Assembly: GCA_934271235.1 (NCBI GenBank)
Contig: CAKQQT010000016.1
Coordinates: 9,564 to 73,563 of the forward strand
Reading direction: 5' to 3'
Origin: an uncultured Clostridia bacterium
Lineage (GTDB): Bacteria; Bacillota; Clostridia; Peptostreptococcales; Anaerovoracaceae
DNA: 64,000 bases
Each line of letters opens with the position of its first letter. Position 1 is the first letter of the stretch. The position numbers were made by a program, and so were the translations under genes. The notes under the pieces are model-generated. The model saw nothing but the letters and a program-made list of their open reading frames with translations. It ran no database searches and was not told where the DNA came from. Positions 1 through 7,843 of this stretch are shown in pieces.

Positions 1-978
1 CTGGCAGTCGATCCGGAAAAGCGGAACTCCACAGCCAGAAACCATACCGCAACGCATCTGCTGCAGAAAGCGCTCCGCGAAGTGGTCGGAACGCATGTCG
101 AACAGGCAGGTTCCATGGTCAACGAAAACGTTCTGCGCTTTGACTTTTCACACTTTGAGGCCGTAACACCGGAGCAGCTCGCGAAGGTGGAATCGATCGT
201 CAATGAAGTGATCAATAACTTCCTGCCGGTCCACACTGCTGAAATGACAATGGAAGAAGCACAGAAAACCGGCGCGATGGCGCTCTTCGGCGAGAAATAC
301 GGTTCGACCGTCAGAGTAGTCAATGCCGGTGACTGGTCGATCGAGCTCTGCGGAGGTACCCATGTCAAGAATACCGGCGAGATCGGCGCGTTTAAGATCG
401 TATCCGAAGGCGGAGTCGCTTCCGGCGTCAGAAGAATCGAAGCTGTAACCGGCACCGGCGTTCTGCAGGCTGCGAAACAGGCCGAAGATACGGTAGCGCA
501 GGCTTGTGAAGCGCTGAAATGCAATAAGACAGTGCTTGCAGACAAGGCCAGATCCATGGCGGAAGAGCTGAAAGCCCTCAAAAAAGAGCTGGAAGAAATG
601 AAAAAGGCTGCGATGGGCGGCGAAGTCGACGCGATGGTCGCAAACGCAAAAGAGATCAACGGCGTGAAACTGATCACCAAGGAATTTACGGATTATCAAG
701 CTGCCGACCTGCGGAATCTCTCGGATGATATCAAAGCGGCAAATAAGAGCGTGATCATGGTTTTCGCTGCTGTGAACGGACCAAAAGTAACGTTACTGGT
801 ATCCATAACGGATGATCTTTTGGACAAAGGTTATCACGCAGGCAATATGATCAAACAGATCGCGGCGGCATGCGGCGGAGGCGGCGGCGGAAAAGCCGAT
901 ATGGCACAGGCCGGTGCAAAAGACGCGTCGAAAATAAAAGATGCTTTTGAGGTTGCAGAATCTTTGATAAAATGTTAA
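1..978 (+). CDS. alaS: alanyl-tRNA synthetase, C-terminal part (5' end outside window)
   Basis: Charges tRNA-Ala with alanine in the cytoplasm. The frame is open from base 1, so only the last 325 residues are present. Visible are the editing-domain zinc ligands HTATH (about residues 15-19 of this part) and CGGTHV (about 116-121), then a coiled region rich in Lys/Glu, then the C-Ala tail with a run of six glycines followed by KADMAQAGAKD. This order (SAD editing domain, helical linker, C-Ala) is typical of bacterial AlaRS. It is followed by the UPF0297 and ruvX genes, the usual Bacillota arrangement. The catalytic domain lies upstream of the window. Confidence 0.97.
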   Translation: MAVDPEKRNSTARNHTATHLLQKALREVVGTHVEQAGSMVNENVLRFDFSHFEAVTPEQLAKVESIVNEVINNFLPVHTAEMTMEEAQKTGAMALFGEKYGSTVRVVNAGDWSIELCGGTHVKNTGEIGAFKIVSEGGVASGVRRIEAVTGTGVLQAAKQAEDTVAQACEALKCNKTVLADKARSMAEELKALKKELEEMKKAAMGGEVDAMVANAKEINGVKLITKEFTDYQAADLRNLSDDIKAANKSVIMVFAAVNGPKVTLLVSITDDLLDKGYHAGNMIKQIAAACGGGGGGKADMAQAGAKDASKIKDAFEVAESLIKC

Positions 979-1028
979 AATAGAGCTGTTGAAAGGAAGA
1001 TGTAGGAAAAGAAAGGGGAGTTTTGGAA

Positions 1029-1274
1029 ATGGATAAAAACACGATCATGTTCGATGCGTTCAAGACGCAGAAAAGCAATAAACAGATTTTAGAAGAAGTT
1101 TATAGTGCGCTGAAAGAAAAAGATTATAATCCGATCGATCAGCTGGTAGGATATCTGATTTCCGGAGATCCTTCCTATATCACCAGTCATCGCAATGCGA
1201 GAACACTGATCAAAGGTGTTGATCGCGATGAGCTGATCGCGGAAATGCTCAAAGAATACATCGATGTTGAATGA
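1029..1274 (+). CDS. ireB: IreB-family (UPF0297/DUF965) regulatory phosphoprotein
   Basis: An 81-residue protein of the family that includes B. subtilis YrzL and enterococcal IreB, which is phosphorylated by the PASTA kinase IreK and affects cephalosporin tolerance. The signature stretches [17 protein letters not shown] and SGDPSYIT are present. I place the start at the ATG at 1029 because a GGGGAG ribosome site ends 8 bases before it; an in-frame TTG lies two codons upstream. It sits between alaS and ruvX, a conserved position. The family assignment is firm; the role in this organism is inferred from Enterococcus. Confidence 0.93.
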   Translation: MDKNTIMFDAFKTQKSNKQILEEVYSALKEKDYNPIDQLVGYLISGDPSYITSHRNARTLIKGVDRDELIAEMLKEYIDVE

Positions 1275-1280
1275 TTTTTG

Positions 1281-1310
1281 GAAGCGGACCATGTGTCCGC
1301 TTCTTTCATA
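1281..1310 (+). terminator. probable intrinsic terminator/attenuator between ireB and ruvX
   Basis: Perfect 9-bp stem GAAGCGGAC / GTCCGCTTC around a 5-base loop, followed by a short T-containing tail. The tail is weak, so partial read-through into ruvX is likely. Confidence 0.5.
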
Positions 1311-1415
1311 TGCTGTGATAGATTTTTAACATATAAATCCAAAAACAGCAAAAAGTATCACCGCGGATGCCTCCCGGATGATAGGGAAACGAAAAAAGAG
1401 GAGAGTAAAAAAACG

Positions 1416-1844
1416 ATGAGAAAAATGGCACTGGACGTCGGTGATAAGACGGTCGGGATCGCAGTTTCAGACCCGCTGAACATCACCGCGCAGGGAATCA
1501 TGACGCTGGAACGTGTCGGTATCCGCAAAGATACCGGCAAGATCCTGGATCTGGTAAAAGAATACGAATGCGATACCATCGTGATCGGCTTGAACAAGAA
1601 TCTGGACGGTTCCGACAGTATCCAGACCGAAAAGGTTTATGAATTTCACACGATGCTGGAAAACAAAATGCGTTCTACCGGTATGAAAGGGATCGAGGTC
1701 GTCTGGCAGGATGAACGTTTTACAACCGTGATCGCTGAACGTGTTCTGATCGAAGCCGACGTGCGGCGCAAGGACAGAAAAAAAGTGATCGATAAGCAGG
1801 CGGCGGTTGTGATCTTACAGAGTTACTTAGACAGCCTGCGATAA
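1416..1844 (+). CDS. ruvX: RuvX/YqgF Holliday-junction resolvase-like nuclease
   Basis: A 142-residue RNase H-fold protein of the RuvX/YqgF family, implicated in Holliday junction resolution and in pre-16S rRNA 5' processing. The N-terminal strand ALDVGDKTVGIAVSDP carries the catalytic Asp, and the later DERFTT and DKQAAVVILQSYL segments carry the other acidic and helical elements. The ATG at 1416 is chosen because GAGGAGAG lies about 10 bases before it; the longer open frame upstream has no ribosome site. It completes the alaS - ireB - ruvX set. Confidence 0.95.
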   Translation: MRKMALDVGDKTVGIAVSDPLNITAQGIMTLERVGIRKDTGKILDLVKEYECDTIVIGLNKNLDGSDSIQTEKVYEFHTMLENKMRSTGMKGIEVVWQDERFTTVIAERVLIEADVRRKDRKKVIDKQAAVVILQSYLDSLR

Positions 1845-1887
1845 AATCAAAAGAAAAGCAAAAAACGAAAAGGAGACAGAAGCGAAA

Positions 1888-2973
1888 ATGAAAGAATTTT
1901 TAGCAAGAAAAGATATTGTGATCTCTGTAAAACGTTACGGGATCGATGCGCTTGGTGCTATGGCCCAAGGTCTGTTCTGCAGTTTGCTGATCGGAACGAT
2001 CATCAACACCTTAGGGTCACAACTGAACATCGGCGTTCTGACGATGACCGTCGCGACCATCAATGACATTCCGTATACCGTCGGCGGCCTGGCCTCGGCG
2101 ATGAGCGGACCGGCGATGGCCGTTGCCATCGGCTATGCGCTGCATTGCCCTCCGTTGGTGCTGTTTTCTCTGATCACGGTCGGCTTTGCGTCGAATGCGC
2201 TCGGCGGAGCCGGCGGCCCGCTGGCCGTTCTCTTTGTTGCGATCTTTGCGGCAGAGATTGGAAAAGCGGTTTCCAAAGAAACGAAGATTGATATCCTCGT
2301 AACGCCGCTGGTCACCATCGGCGTCGGCGTTGCGCTTTCGGCATGGTGGGCGCCTGCACTCGGTGCTGCAGCTATGAAAGTGGGAAGTCTGATCATGTGG
2401 GCGACCGATCTGCAGCCGTTCTTGATGGGAATCCTGGTCTCAGTGCTGGTCGGCGTCGCACTGACCTTACCGATCTCCTCCGCAGCCATATGTGCCGCTC
2501 TGCAGCTTACCGGCCTTGCCGGCGGTGCGGCTGTCGCAGGCTGCTGTGCGCAGATGGTAGGTTTTGCGGTGATGTCTTTCCGTGAAAATCGCTGGGGCGG
2601 CTTGATCTCACAAGGGCTCGGTACCTCTATGCTGCAGATGGGCAATATTGTGAAAAATCCTCGCATCTGGATTGCGCCGACCTTGACTTCGGCGATCACC
2701 GGCCCGATCGCGACCTGTATTTTCCGTATGCAGATGAATGGACCGGCTATTTCTTCCGGCATGGGAACCTGCGGTATGGTAGGCCCGATCGGCGTTTACA
2801 CCGGATGGGTGAACGATATCGCTGTCGGTTTCAAGACCGGGATCACTTCCATGGACTGGATCGGACTGGCCTTGATCGCCATCATTCTTCCGGCAGTGAT
2901 CTGTCCGCTGATCAACCTGTGCCTGCGCAAGATCGGCTGGGTCAAAGACGGCGATCTGAAACTGGCCGAGTAG
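1888..2973 (+). CDS. PTS EIIC-like membrane protein (PfoR/PfoS family)
   Basis: A 361-residue, very hydrophobic protein with roughly nine or ten membrane segments rich in Gly/Ala, matching the EIIC_2 family that includes Clostridium perfringens PfoR. Recognisable blocks are DALGAMAQGLFCSLLIG near the N-terminus, NALGGAGGPLAV, and the NGPAISSGMGTCGMVGPIG loop near residue 290. No EIIA or EIIB partner is adjacent, so whether it moves sugar or has a regulatory role is unknown. AAGGAGACAG precedes the ATG. A strong terminator follows the gene. Confidence 0.85.
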   Translation: MKEFLARKDIVISVKRYGIDALGAMAQGLFCSLLIGTIINTLGSQLNIGVLTMTVATINDIPYTVGGLASAMSGPAMAVAIGYALHCPPLVLFSLITVGFASNALGGAGGPLAVLFVAIFAAEIGKAVSKETKIDILVTPLVTIGVGVALSAWWAPALGAAAMKVGSLIMWATDLQPFLMGILVSVLVGVALTLPISSAAICAALQLTGLAGGAAVAGCCAQMVGFAVMSFRENRWGGLISQGLGTSMLQMGNIVKNPRIWIAPTLTSAITGPIATCIFRMQMNGPAISSGMGTCGMVGPIGVYTGWVNDIAVGFKTGITSMDWIGLALIAIILPAVICPLINLCLRKIGWVKDGDLKLAE

Positions 2974-3044
2974 GAGAGGGGAAACAAGACAAAAGGTTAT
3001 ATTCGATAGAACGAAGCAAAGCACAAATAAAGCAAGGAATACAT

Positions 3045-3088
3045 AAAAAACGCGGGGCATCTGCATCATGCAAAACCTCGCGTTTTTA
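3045..3088. terminator. bidirectional intrinsic terminator between convergent genes
   Basis: AAAAACGCG and CGCGTTTTT arms with an additional GCAT/ATGC inner pairing. A and T runs on both outer sides would serve both the EIIC gene (+) and prsW (-). Confidence 0.7.
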
Positions 3089-3111
3089 TGTAAGAAATCT
3101 CGAATTTGATC

Positions 3112-3801
3112 CTATATGTAATAGTCCTCCTTGGACTGTTTCTTTACCGTCAGGAATGCCGCGATATCCACGATCACCACGAAAACAAGGAATACGTAGA
3201 TCAATCGATCGTCTGACATCATCAAGCAGAAATCATAAAAACCGTGGAGCACCACAGGGACAAGAAGCGCAAGGCGTTTGGAATGTCTCGCTTTGCCGCG
3301 GTATCCGTAGGCTTCGAAGAATTTTGCGCGCGAGTAGAAGAGACCCATGAACACCGCAAAGGTGCAGTGTCCCGGAATAGCCAGAAGCCCTCGGGAGATC
3401 ACCACGCCAAAGCCGTAATTCAGAACATAGAGGATATTCTCTAAACCGGCGAAACCCAATCCGACAAAAACAGCATATACGATGCCGTCAAAGGTATAAT
3501 TAAAATCCGAACTGCGCCAAGTTTTGCGTTTCAAGAAGAAATACTTTGAACCTTCTTCGGCGATGGCAACAATGCCGAAGCACATGATGATGTAATAGGT
3601 TGTTTGATCCTGCACATTGACAGCGTCTAGGATGCCGGTAAAAACATCTTCTAAAATGCTGGCCGGTATGCAAGATAACATCCCACAGCCAAACAGTGCC
3701 AGCAACAGACCAAAAGGTTCTTTCTCAATTTTATCCTGTTTATAAACATAGATCATCAGAATGATTGCGGGAAGCAATGCTGCAGCTAAAATAATTTCCA
3801 T
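3112..3801 (-). CDS. prsW: PrsW-family glutamic intramembrane protease
   Basis: A 229-residue polytopic membrane protein. The three family motifs are all present: EEGSK (E82, E83, K86), FAGLENILY with the catalytic-type Glu at 121, and HGFYD (H186, D190). PrsW in B. subtilis performs site-1 cleavage of the anti-sigma factor RsiW. No anti-sigma gene is visible here, so the substrate is unknown. AAGGAG lies about 10 bases upstream of the ATG. It is a single-gene unit facing the EIIC gene. Confidence 0.93.
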   Translation of the reverse strand: MEIILAAALLPAIILMIYVYKQDKIEKEPFGLLLALFGCGMLSCIPASILEDVFTGILDAVNVQDQTTYYIIMCFGIVAIAEEGSKYFFLKRKTWRSSDFNYTFDGIVYAVFVGLGFAGLENILYVLNYGFGVVISRGLLAIPGHCTFAVFMGLFYSRAKFFEAYGYRGKARHSKRLALLVPVVLHGFYDFCLMMSDDRLIYVFLVFVVIVDIAAFLTVKKQSKEDYYI

Positions 3802-4255
3802 AAATACGAAAACTCCTTCATTGATTTAATTCTATATATTATCATTATAAACGAAAATGCTGCTGAAAGAAAGTACAATCTTCAAAAAACGACCATGCCG
3901 GTTACCATAGAGGAAAATGCAGGGCGGTTCTTTACATGCACGAAACTACTCCTTAAATCATAATTTTGGGAATAGTTATAAACGATGAACAGTCCATGCA
4001 CCATAAACGCCATTTCAACTGCATATTTTGATAAGCTAGCTGCAGGATCCATTTTTATATTGATATGGTATATTCGTCTTGCGCATGCGCTGTACCGGCT
4101 GCGGCTGTTTGTCGGCAGTCTTTTGCGCATGTACCTGTTGAGATCAGTCCGCAGTTACCGGTTCACAAAAGTGCGTAAAAAATTGAGGCTCTATTTTGCG
4201 TTTTAAGCGATTTTTTTTGCAAATGGCATATAACGATACCTATCCCCCAAACGTT
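3802..4255. other. non-coding stretch without a recognisable gene
   Basis: About 450 bases. The short open frames on both strands have no ribosome sites and no recognisable protein. The base composition is mixed, and a TTATAAT sequence near 3847 on the minus strand could be the -10 of prsW. Nothing else was recognised. Confidence 0.4.
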
Positions 4256-4299
4256 GAAAAAGCGGAAAATCTTTGCAAATGCAAGGTTAACCGCTTTTT
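4256..4299 (-). terminator. intrinsic terminator of the LysM gene
   Basis: AAAAAGCGG / CCGCTTTTT stem with an inner TTGCA/TGCAA pairing, immediately after the stop codon of the LysM gene. The U run is on the minus strand. Confidence 0.7.
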
Positions 4300-4306
4300 C
4301 ACATCA

Positions 4307-4609
4307 TTAGTTATAAATTGGGACCTGGATTGTCATGCCGGCATATAATTGATCCGCACGGATGTCGTTCAGCTTACATAGACTGTAGACTGCTTCGCGT
4401 GTGTCCATATTTGCCGGCATATATGTCTGCGCAATCGACCACAAAGTATCTCCGTACGAAACTTCGATATCTGCGTAATTTTGAATGGTCAAACTGTCAG
4501 CTGTATTGAAACCTAACGCAAAGTTGAATGCCGTGGTGATCACAATGATCGTTAATACTACAAATACGGTAAATCTGAATCTGTTCGCAATTCGATAAGT
4601 CTTTTTCAT
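4307..4609 (-). CDS. yneA: LysM-domain membrane protein, YneA-like SOS cell-division suppressor
   Basis: A 100-residue protein with a basic N-terminus, one membrane segment (about residues 12-32) and a C-terminal LysM domain beginning near residue 46 (SYGDTLWSIAQTY, ending QVPI). B. subtilis YneA has the same size and layout and blocks septation during the SOS response. The promoter region here carries several LexA-like boxes, one placed between -35 and -10, which supports the YneA assignment beyond the common LysM fold. The ATG at 4609 follows a GGGGTGGG ribosome site. Unlike in Bacillus, lexA is not next to it. The function is inferred, not proven. Confidence 0.75.
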   Translation of the reverse strand: MKKTYRIANRFRFTVFVVLTIIVITTAFNFALGFNTADSLTIQNYADIEVSYGDTLWSIAQTYMPANMDTREAVYSLCKLNDIRADQLYAGMTIQVPIYN

Positions 4610-4648
4610 TAGGTTCCCACCCCTTTCGAAACATTTGTTCTTTCCTAT

Positions 4649-4677
4649 AATATAGCAGAATAAATGTTCGATGTCAA
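4649..4677 (-). promoter_or_regulatory. sigma-A promoter of the LysM gene with LexA box in the spacer
   Basis: On the minus strand: TTGACA (4672-4677), 17-base spacer, TATATT (4649-4654). The spacer contains CGAACATTTATTCT (4657-4670), 8 of 10 fixed positions of the Gram-positive LexA box CGAAC-N4-GTTCG. Confidence 0.75.
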
Positions 4678-4686
4678 GCTCTTTTG

Positions 4687-4712
4687 CGAACAAATGTTTA
4701 AAAAATGCGAAC
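4687..4712. promoter_or_regulatory. additional LexA-like boxes upstream of the LysM promoter
   Basis: CGAACAAATGTTTA at 4687-4700 matches 8 of 10 fixed LexA positions. A half site CGAAC follows at 4708-4712. A weaker box lies in the leader at 4628-4641 (GAAACATTTGTTCT). Several spaced boxes suggest cooperative SOS control. Confidence 0.6.
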
Positions 4713-4730
4713 AAATTTTTTTATTCAAAA

Positions 4731-5939
4731 TTATTGAATGGTCAAAAGCTCTTTTATCAGTTCCACGCACTGGTTCATCTGCCGGATGTTGGCAAATTCG
4801 GTCACGCCGTGGTGGTTAAAGGTTCCGGTCCCGAGATTCGGGCACGGCAATCCCCTGCCGGACAGCGTCGCGCCGTCCGTTCCTCCGCGGATCAGGTTCG
4901 AGACCGGATCGACGCCCTGTTTACGGATCGCAGCTTTGGCCTTTTCAATAAAATGCATATGCGGGAGTACAAATTCTTTCATATTATGATAGCTGTCTGA
5001 AAGCGCGACTTCTATGACATCTGCGCCGTATTTGCGGTTCAGATACGACGCGATCTCCAGCAGCGTCGTCTTCATCTTTTGGAACTTTTCTCCGTCGGCT
5101 TCCCGGATCAGATAAGTAAGCTCACAGCAGGAACAGGTGCCTTGCATCGTTTCCAGATGGAAAAAGCCCTCATATCCCTCCGTATGTTCCGGTCGCTGCC
5201 AGGCCGGAAGCATGGTTTGAAACTCGATCGCGAGCAGATTCGCATTGCGCATCGTTCCCTTGGCGTCGCCCGGATGGGTATCAACGCCGTGCACGGTGAT
5301 ATGGGCTGCGGCCGCGTTGAAGTTTTCGTATTCGATCTCGCCGAAAGCCGCGCCGTCCACAGTAAAAGCAAAATCCGCCGGGATCTTTTCCAGATCGATG
5401 CCGTTGACACTGGCGCCGGTTTCCTCGTCCGGTGTAAAGGCGAAGAGGATCTTGCCGTGTTTTACCTGCGGGTGCGAAGTGAAATATTCCAGTGCCGTCA
5501 TGATCTCGGCAACGCCTGCTTTGTCATCTCCGCCCAGAAGCGTAAGACCGTTTGTCACGATGATATCATCGCCGGTCGATGCTTTTAAGTGCGCGTCTTT
5601 CGCCGGATCCATCCAAACACCGGATTCCAGCCGAAAAGCCTCACCGCTGTAATTCGTGATCACCTGCGGCGTTGTCTGCGGCCCCGGGTAGGACTCCGCA
5701 GTATCCATATGCGCAAGGAAAGCAAGCGTCGGTACCGCTGCTTCTTCGACATTTGCCGGAATACTGCCGTAAATATATCCGTTTTCGGAAAGCACCGCGT
5801 CGCAGATCCCCAAAGAACGCAGTTCTTCCATCAGGACTCGTGCGAAAACAAGCTGTCCCTCCGTAGACGGTATCACATTGCTCTCCTTTGATTGGGTGTC
5901 ATAGACGACATAGTTCAAAAATCTTTCTGCAACATTCAT
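4731..5939 (-). CDS. pepT: peptidase T (tripeptide aminopeptidase)
   Basis: A 402-residue M20 zinc peptidase that removes N-terminal residues from tripeptides in the cytoplasm. Motifs: HMDTA (metal His/Asp), LLGGDDKAG (bridging Asp), PDEETG (catalytic Glu and metal ligand), VDGAAFGEIEYENFNAA and the C-terminal IRGGTDGATLSGRGLPCPN. The length is normal for PepT. It is transcribed away from the XRE gene and ends about 120 bases before the LysM start, so the LysM promoter lies in the gap between them. Confidence 0.95.
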   Translation of the reverse strand: MNVAERFLNYVVYDTQSKESNVIPSTEGQLVFARVLMEELRSLGICDAVLSENGYIYGSIPANVEEAAVPTLAFLAHMDTAESYPGPQTTPQVITNYSGEAFRLESGVWMDPAKDAHLKASTGDDIIVTNGLTLLGGDDKAGVAEIMTALEYFTSHPQVKHGKILFAFTPDEETGASVNGIDLEKIPADFAFTVDGAAFGEIEYENFNAAAAHITVHGVDTHPGDAKGTMRNANLLAIEFQTMLPAWQRPEHTEGYEGFFHLETMQGTCSCCELTYLIREADGEKFQKMKTTLLEIASYLNRKYGADVIEVALSDSYHNMKEFVLPHMHFIEKAKAAIRKQGVDPVSNLIRGGTDGATLSGRGLPCPNLGTGTFNHHGVTEFANIRQMNQCVELIKELLTIQ

Positions 5940-6084
5940 ATGCTTGGCTCCTTTCTCCTTTCTCCTTTTCCCTATAACGCGCGAGACGCATCTACAAGCC
6001 TATTATAAAGAAAACAGCGACAGCTTGTCAATGAAAAGAAGCTCCGTTGCCGGGGCTTCTGATATCGCTCGATCCTCAAATTTT

Positions 6085-6795
6085 CTAAAAAAGACTGACA
6101 AACAACAGATTCGAGATCAGCAGAAGGACGATCGGCAGTACGACGCCGACGGCAAGATTGGCGACCGCGAGGATGACCGCTGCCTTCACCTGCTTATCAT
6201 AAAGATCTACGAGCCCTAAAATAAATCCGAGGATCAAACTGAGCAGACCGACCTGCGGCAAACCCATGACCACCAGCGGATAAAGCTGCATCAAAAGACT
6301 TGCGTGCGGCAGCAGCGCCAGACCGAACAAAGGTACCAGCAAAGTCAAAACAGCCGTCCAGGCACCGATCTTATTAAAGATCGTCAGCGAACGGTAACAG
6401 CGAAGCAGCTGCGCCGGACGGAAAGAAAATCTTTCCGCCGGGCGATCCGCGTGTTTACGCGGTTTGGCGTCGGTCTGCCCGGTATAGCAACGAGGACCGC
6501 TTGCCTGTGGGGTTTCCTGCACGCCCCGGCCTGCTGCGGTATCTGCCGTCTGCGTCTGTTCTTGTTCTTGTTCTTGTTCTTGATCCTGCGTGATGCATAA
6601 AAGATAATCGGTCGTCACGCCGAGCGCTTTGGCCAGCGGCATGACAAGCGTGATCTCCGGATAGCCCTCCCCGGTTTCCCAGCGAGAGATTGTTTTGTTG
6701 CTGACATTGATCATTTCCGCAAGCTGCGACTGGGTCAGTCCTTTTTCTTTTCGAAGTTTTGCGATCTTTTCGGCAAGGTTGTTATCATTTATCAA
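6085..6795 (-). CDS. membrane-anchored XRE-family regulator
   Basis: An N-terminal Cro/CI helix-turn-helix (KIAKLRKEKGLTQSQLAEMI ... TISRWETGEGYPE), then a Gln/Glu repeat, a charged low-complexity linker, and three or four membrane segments at the C-terminus. A soluble DNA-binding head on a membrane domain suggests a membrane-tethered sensor. I prefer the TTG at 6795, preceded by AGGAGAGGAG at good spacing; an ATG 13 codons upstream has no ribosome site. Target genes are unknown. Confidence 0.8.
   Translation of the reverse strand: MINDNNLAEKIAKLRKEKGLTQSQLAEMINVSNKTISRWETGEGYPEITLVMPLAKALGVTTDYLLCITQDQEQEQEQEQTQTADTAAGRGVQETPQASGPRCYTGQTDAKPRKHADRPAERFSFRPAQLLRCYRSLTIFNKIGAWTAVLTLLVPLFGLALLPHASLLMQLYPLVVMGLPQVGLLSLILGFILGLVDLYDKQVKAAVILAVANLAVGVVLPIVLLLISNLLFVSLF
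6557..6580. repeat. four tandem copies of a 6-base unit (TGTTCT)
   Basis: Lies inside the XRE regulator gene and encodes the alternating Gln-Glu tract between the DNA-binding and membrane parts. Because the unit is 6 bases, copy-number change would alter linker length without shifting the frame. Confidence 0.8.
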
Positions 6796-6908
6796 AGTAA
6801 TTCTCCTCTCCTGTCCCTTTTGTGATTCCAGCATAGCAGAATGTCAACGAAAAGCCTAGCTATGACCTAGAGAATGATTCTATGAATCATAGACCTGCGG
6901 AAAATGTC

Positions 6909-7775
6909 CTATTTTACGATCTTCTTGTGCATTTTGTCGAGCCAGGCATTGATCTTTTTCCGATAAAACAGACACAATCCGCAGGCGATTACCGCAAGAA
7001 CCGCCAGGATGATGACCCCGGTGTAATTTCCGTTTTCCACCATCGTTCCCATCAGCAAACAGCCGATCATACCAGGCAGTCTGCCCACTGCCGACAGCAG
7101 CAGGAACGGCTTAAAGCGCATTTCGGAGGCTCCGGCCGCGTAACTGATCATGTCCTTTGGCAGTCCCGGGATCAGATAGAGAAAAAAGACGATCGTATAG
7201 GCTTGCCGCGAATTCAGTCGTTCGATATAGTAACTCATCTTTTCTTCCCCAAAGAAAAGATGCAGGAAGTCCCGTCCCAGAAGCTTTGCCAGCAGGAACG
7301 AAACGCCGGTCCCGATGACAGCTCCGGTCATCGCGTATAAAAGCGCCGGCCAGAATCCGAACAGATAGCCAGCGGCCATTTGGAACACCTGTCCCGGAAT
7401 GACGCTGATGACGGTCTGCACGATTTGAAACCCGATGTAGATCAAAATAGACTGACTTTTGTACTGATTCAGAAACGCAACGATCGATTCAATGTCCTTA
7501 AAGCCTCGGAGCCAGTCCATCTTAAAAAAGTACAGATATAACGGTACGCCGATCACGAGCAGCACCAGCACAGCAATTTTTACGGTGGAAAGGATCAATT
7601 TGCGGGCGTTCTGTTCTTTTTCGTTTTTTAAGTTCTGCGCTCCGGCGTTCAGACTTTGCTTCGCGTGCTCTGCCTTACTGTCCAGTTCTTGTCTGGCATG
7701 CTCCGCCTTGCGGTCGAATTCCTGTTTTTTTGCTTGTAATTCCTTGAACTTCCGTCCTTTTTCGTTCTCATCCAT
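6909..7775 (-). CDS. TVP38/TMEM64 (VTT-domain) membrane protein with N-terminal coiled coil
   Basis: A 288-residue protein. Residues 1-60 form a charged helix with a repeated KAEHA(R/K)Q(E/S)L unit, followed by a membrane segment near 62-85 and a VTT (SNARE-associated Golgi/DedA-like) domain with GQVFQMAAGYLFGFW and IPGLPKDMISYAAG motifs. Members of this family are linked to lipid scrambling or membrane homeostasis. The coiled-coil extension is longer than in typical homologues and could mediate oligomerisation (inference). Confidence 0.87.
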   Translation of the reverse strand: MDENEKGRKFKELQAKKQEFDRKAEHARQELDSKAEHAKQSLNAGAQNLKNEKEQNARKLILSTVKIAVLVLLVIGVPLYLYFFKMDWLRGFKDIESIVAFLNQYKSQSILIYIGFQIVQTVISVIPGQVFQMAAGYLFGFWPALLYAMTGAVIGTGVSFLLAKLLGRDFLHLFFGEEKMSYYIERLNSRQAYTIVFFLYLIPGLPKDMISYAAGASEMRFKPFLLLSAVGRLPGMIGCLLMGTMVENGNYTGVIILAVLAVIACGLCLFYRKKINAWLDKMHKKIVK

Positions 7776-7843
7776 TGTTTTGTCCCCTATATATCTTTGG
7801 ATCGATTCCCCTGTGATCCGTTTGTTTTTATCCTTGTATTTCT

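Noticed and set aside
148-699. Long minus-strand open frame opposite alaS
   Set aside because: Shadow of the alaS reading frame; no ribosome site and no recognisable protein.
3985-4206. Plus-strand open frame of 73 codons
   Set aside because: No ribosome site, biased composition and no family; judged non-coding.
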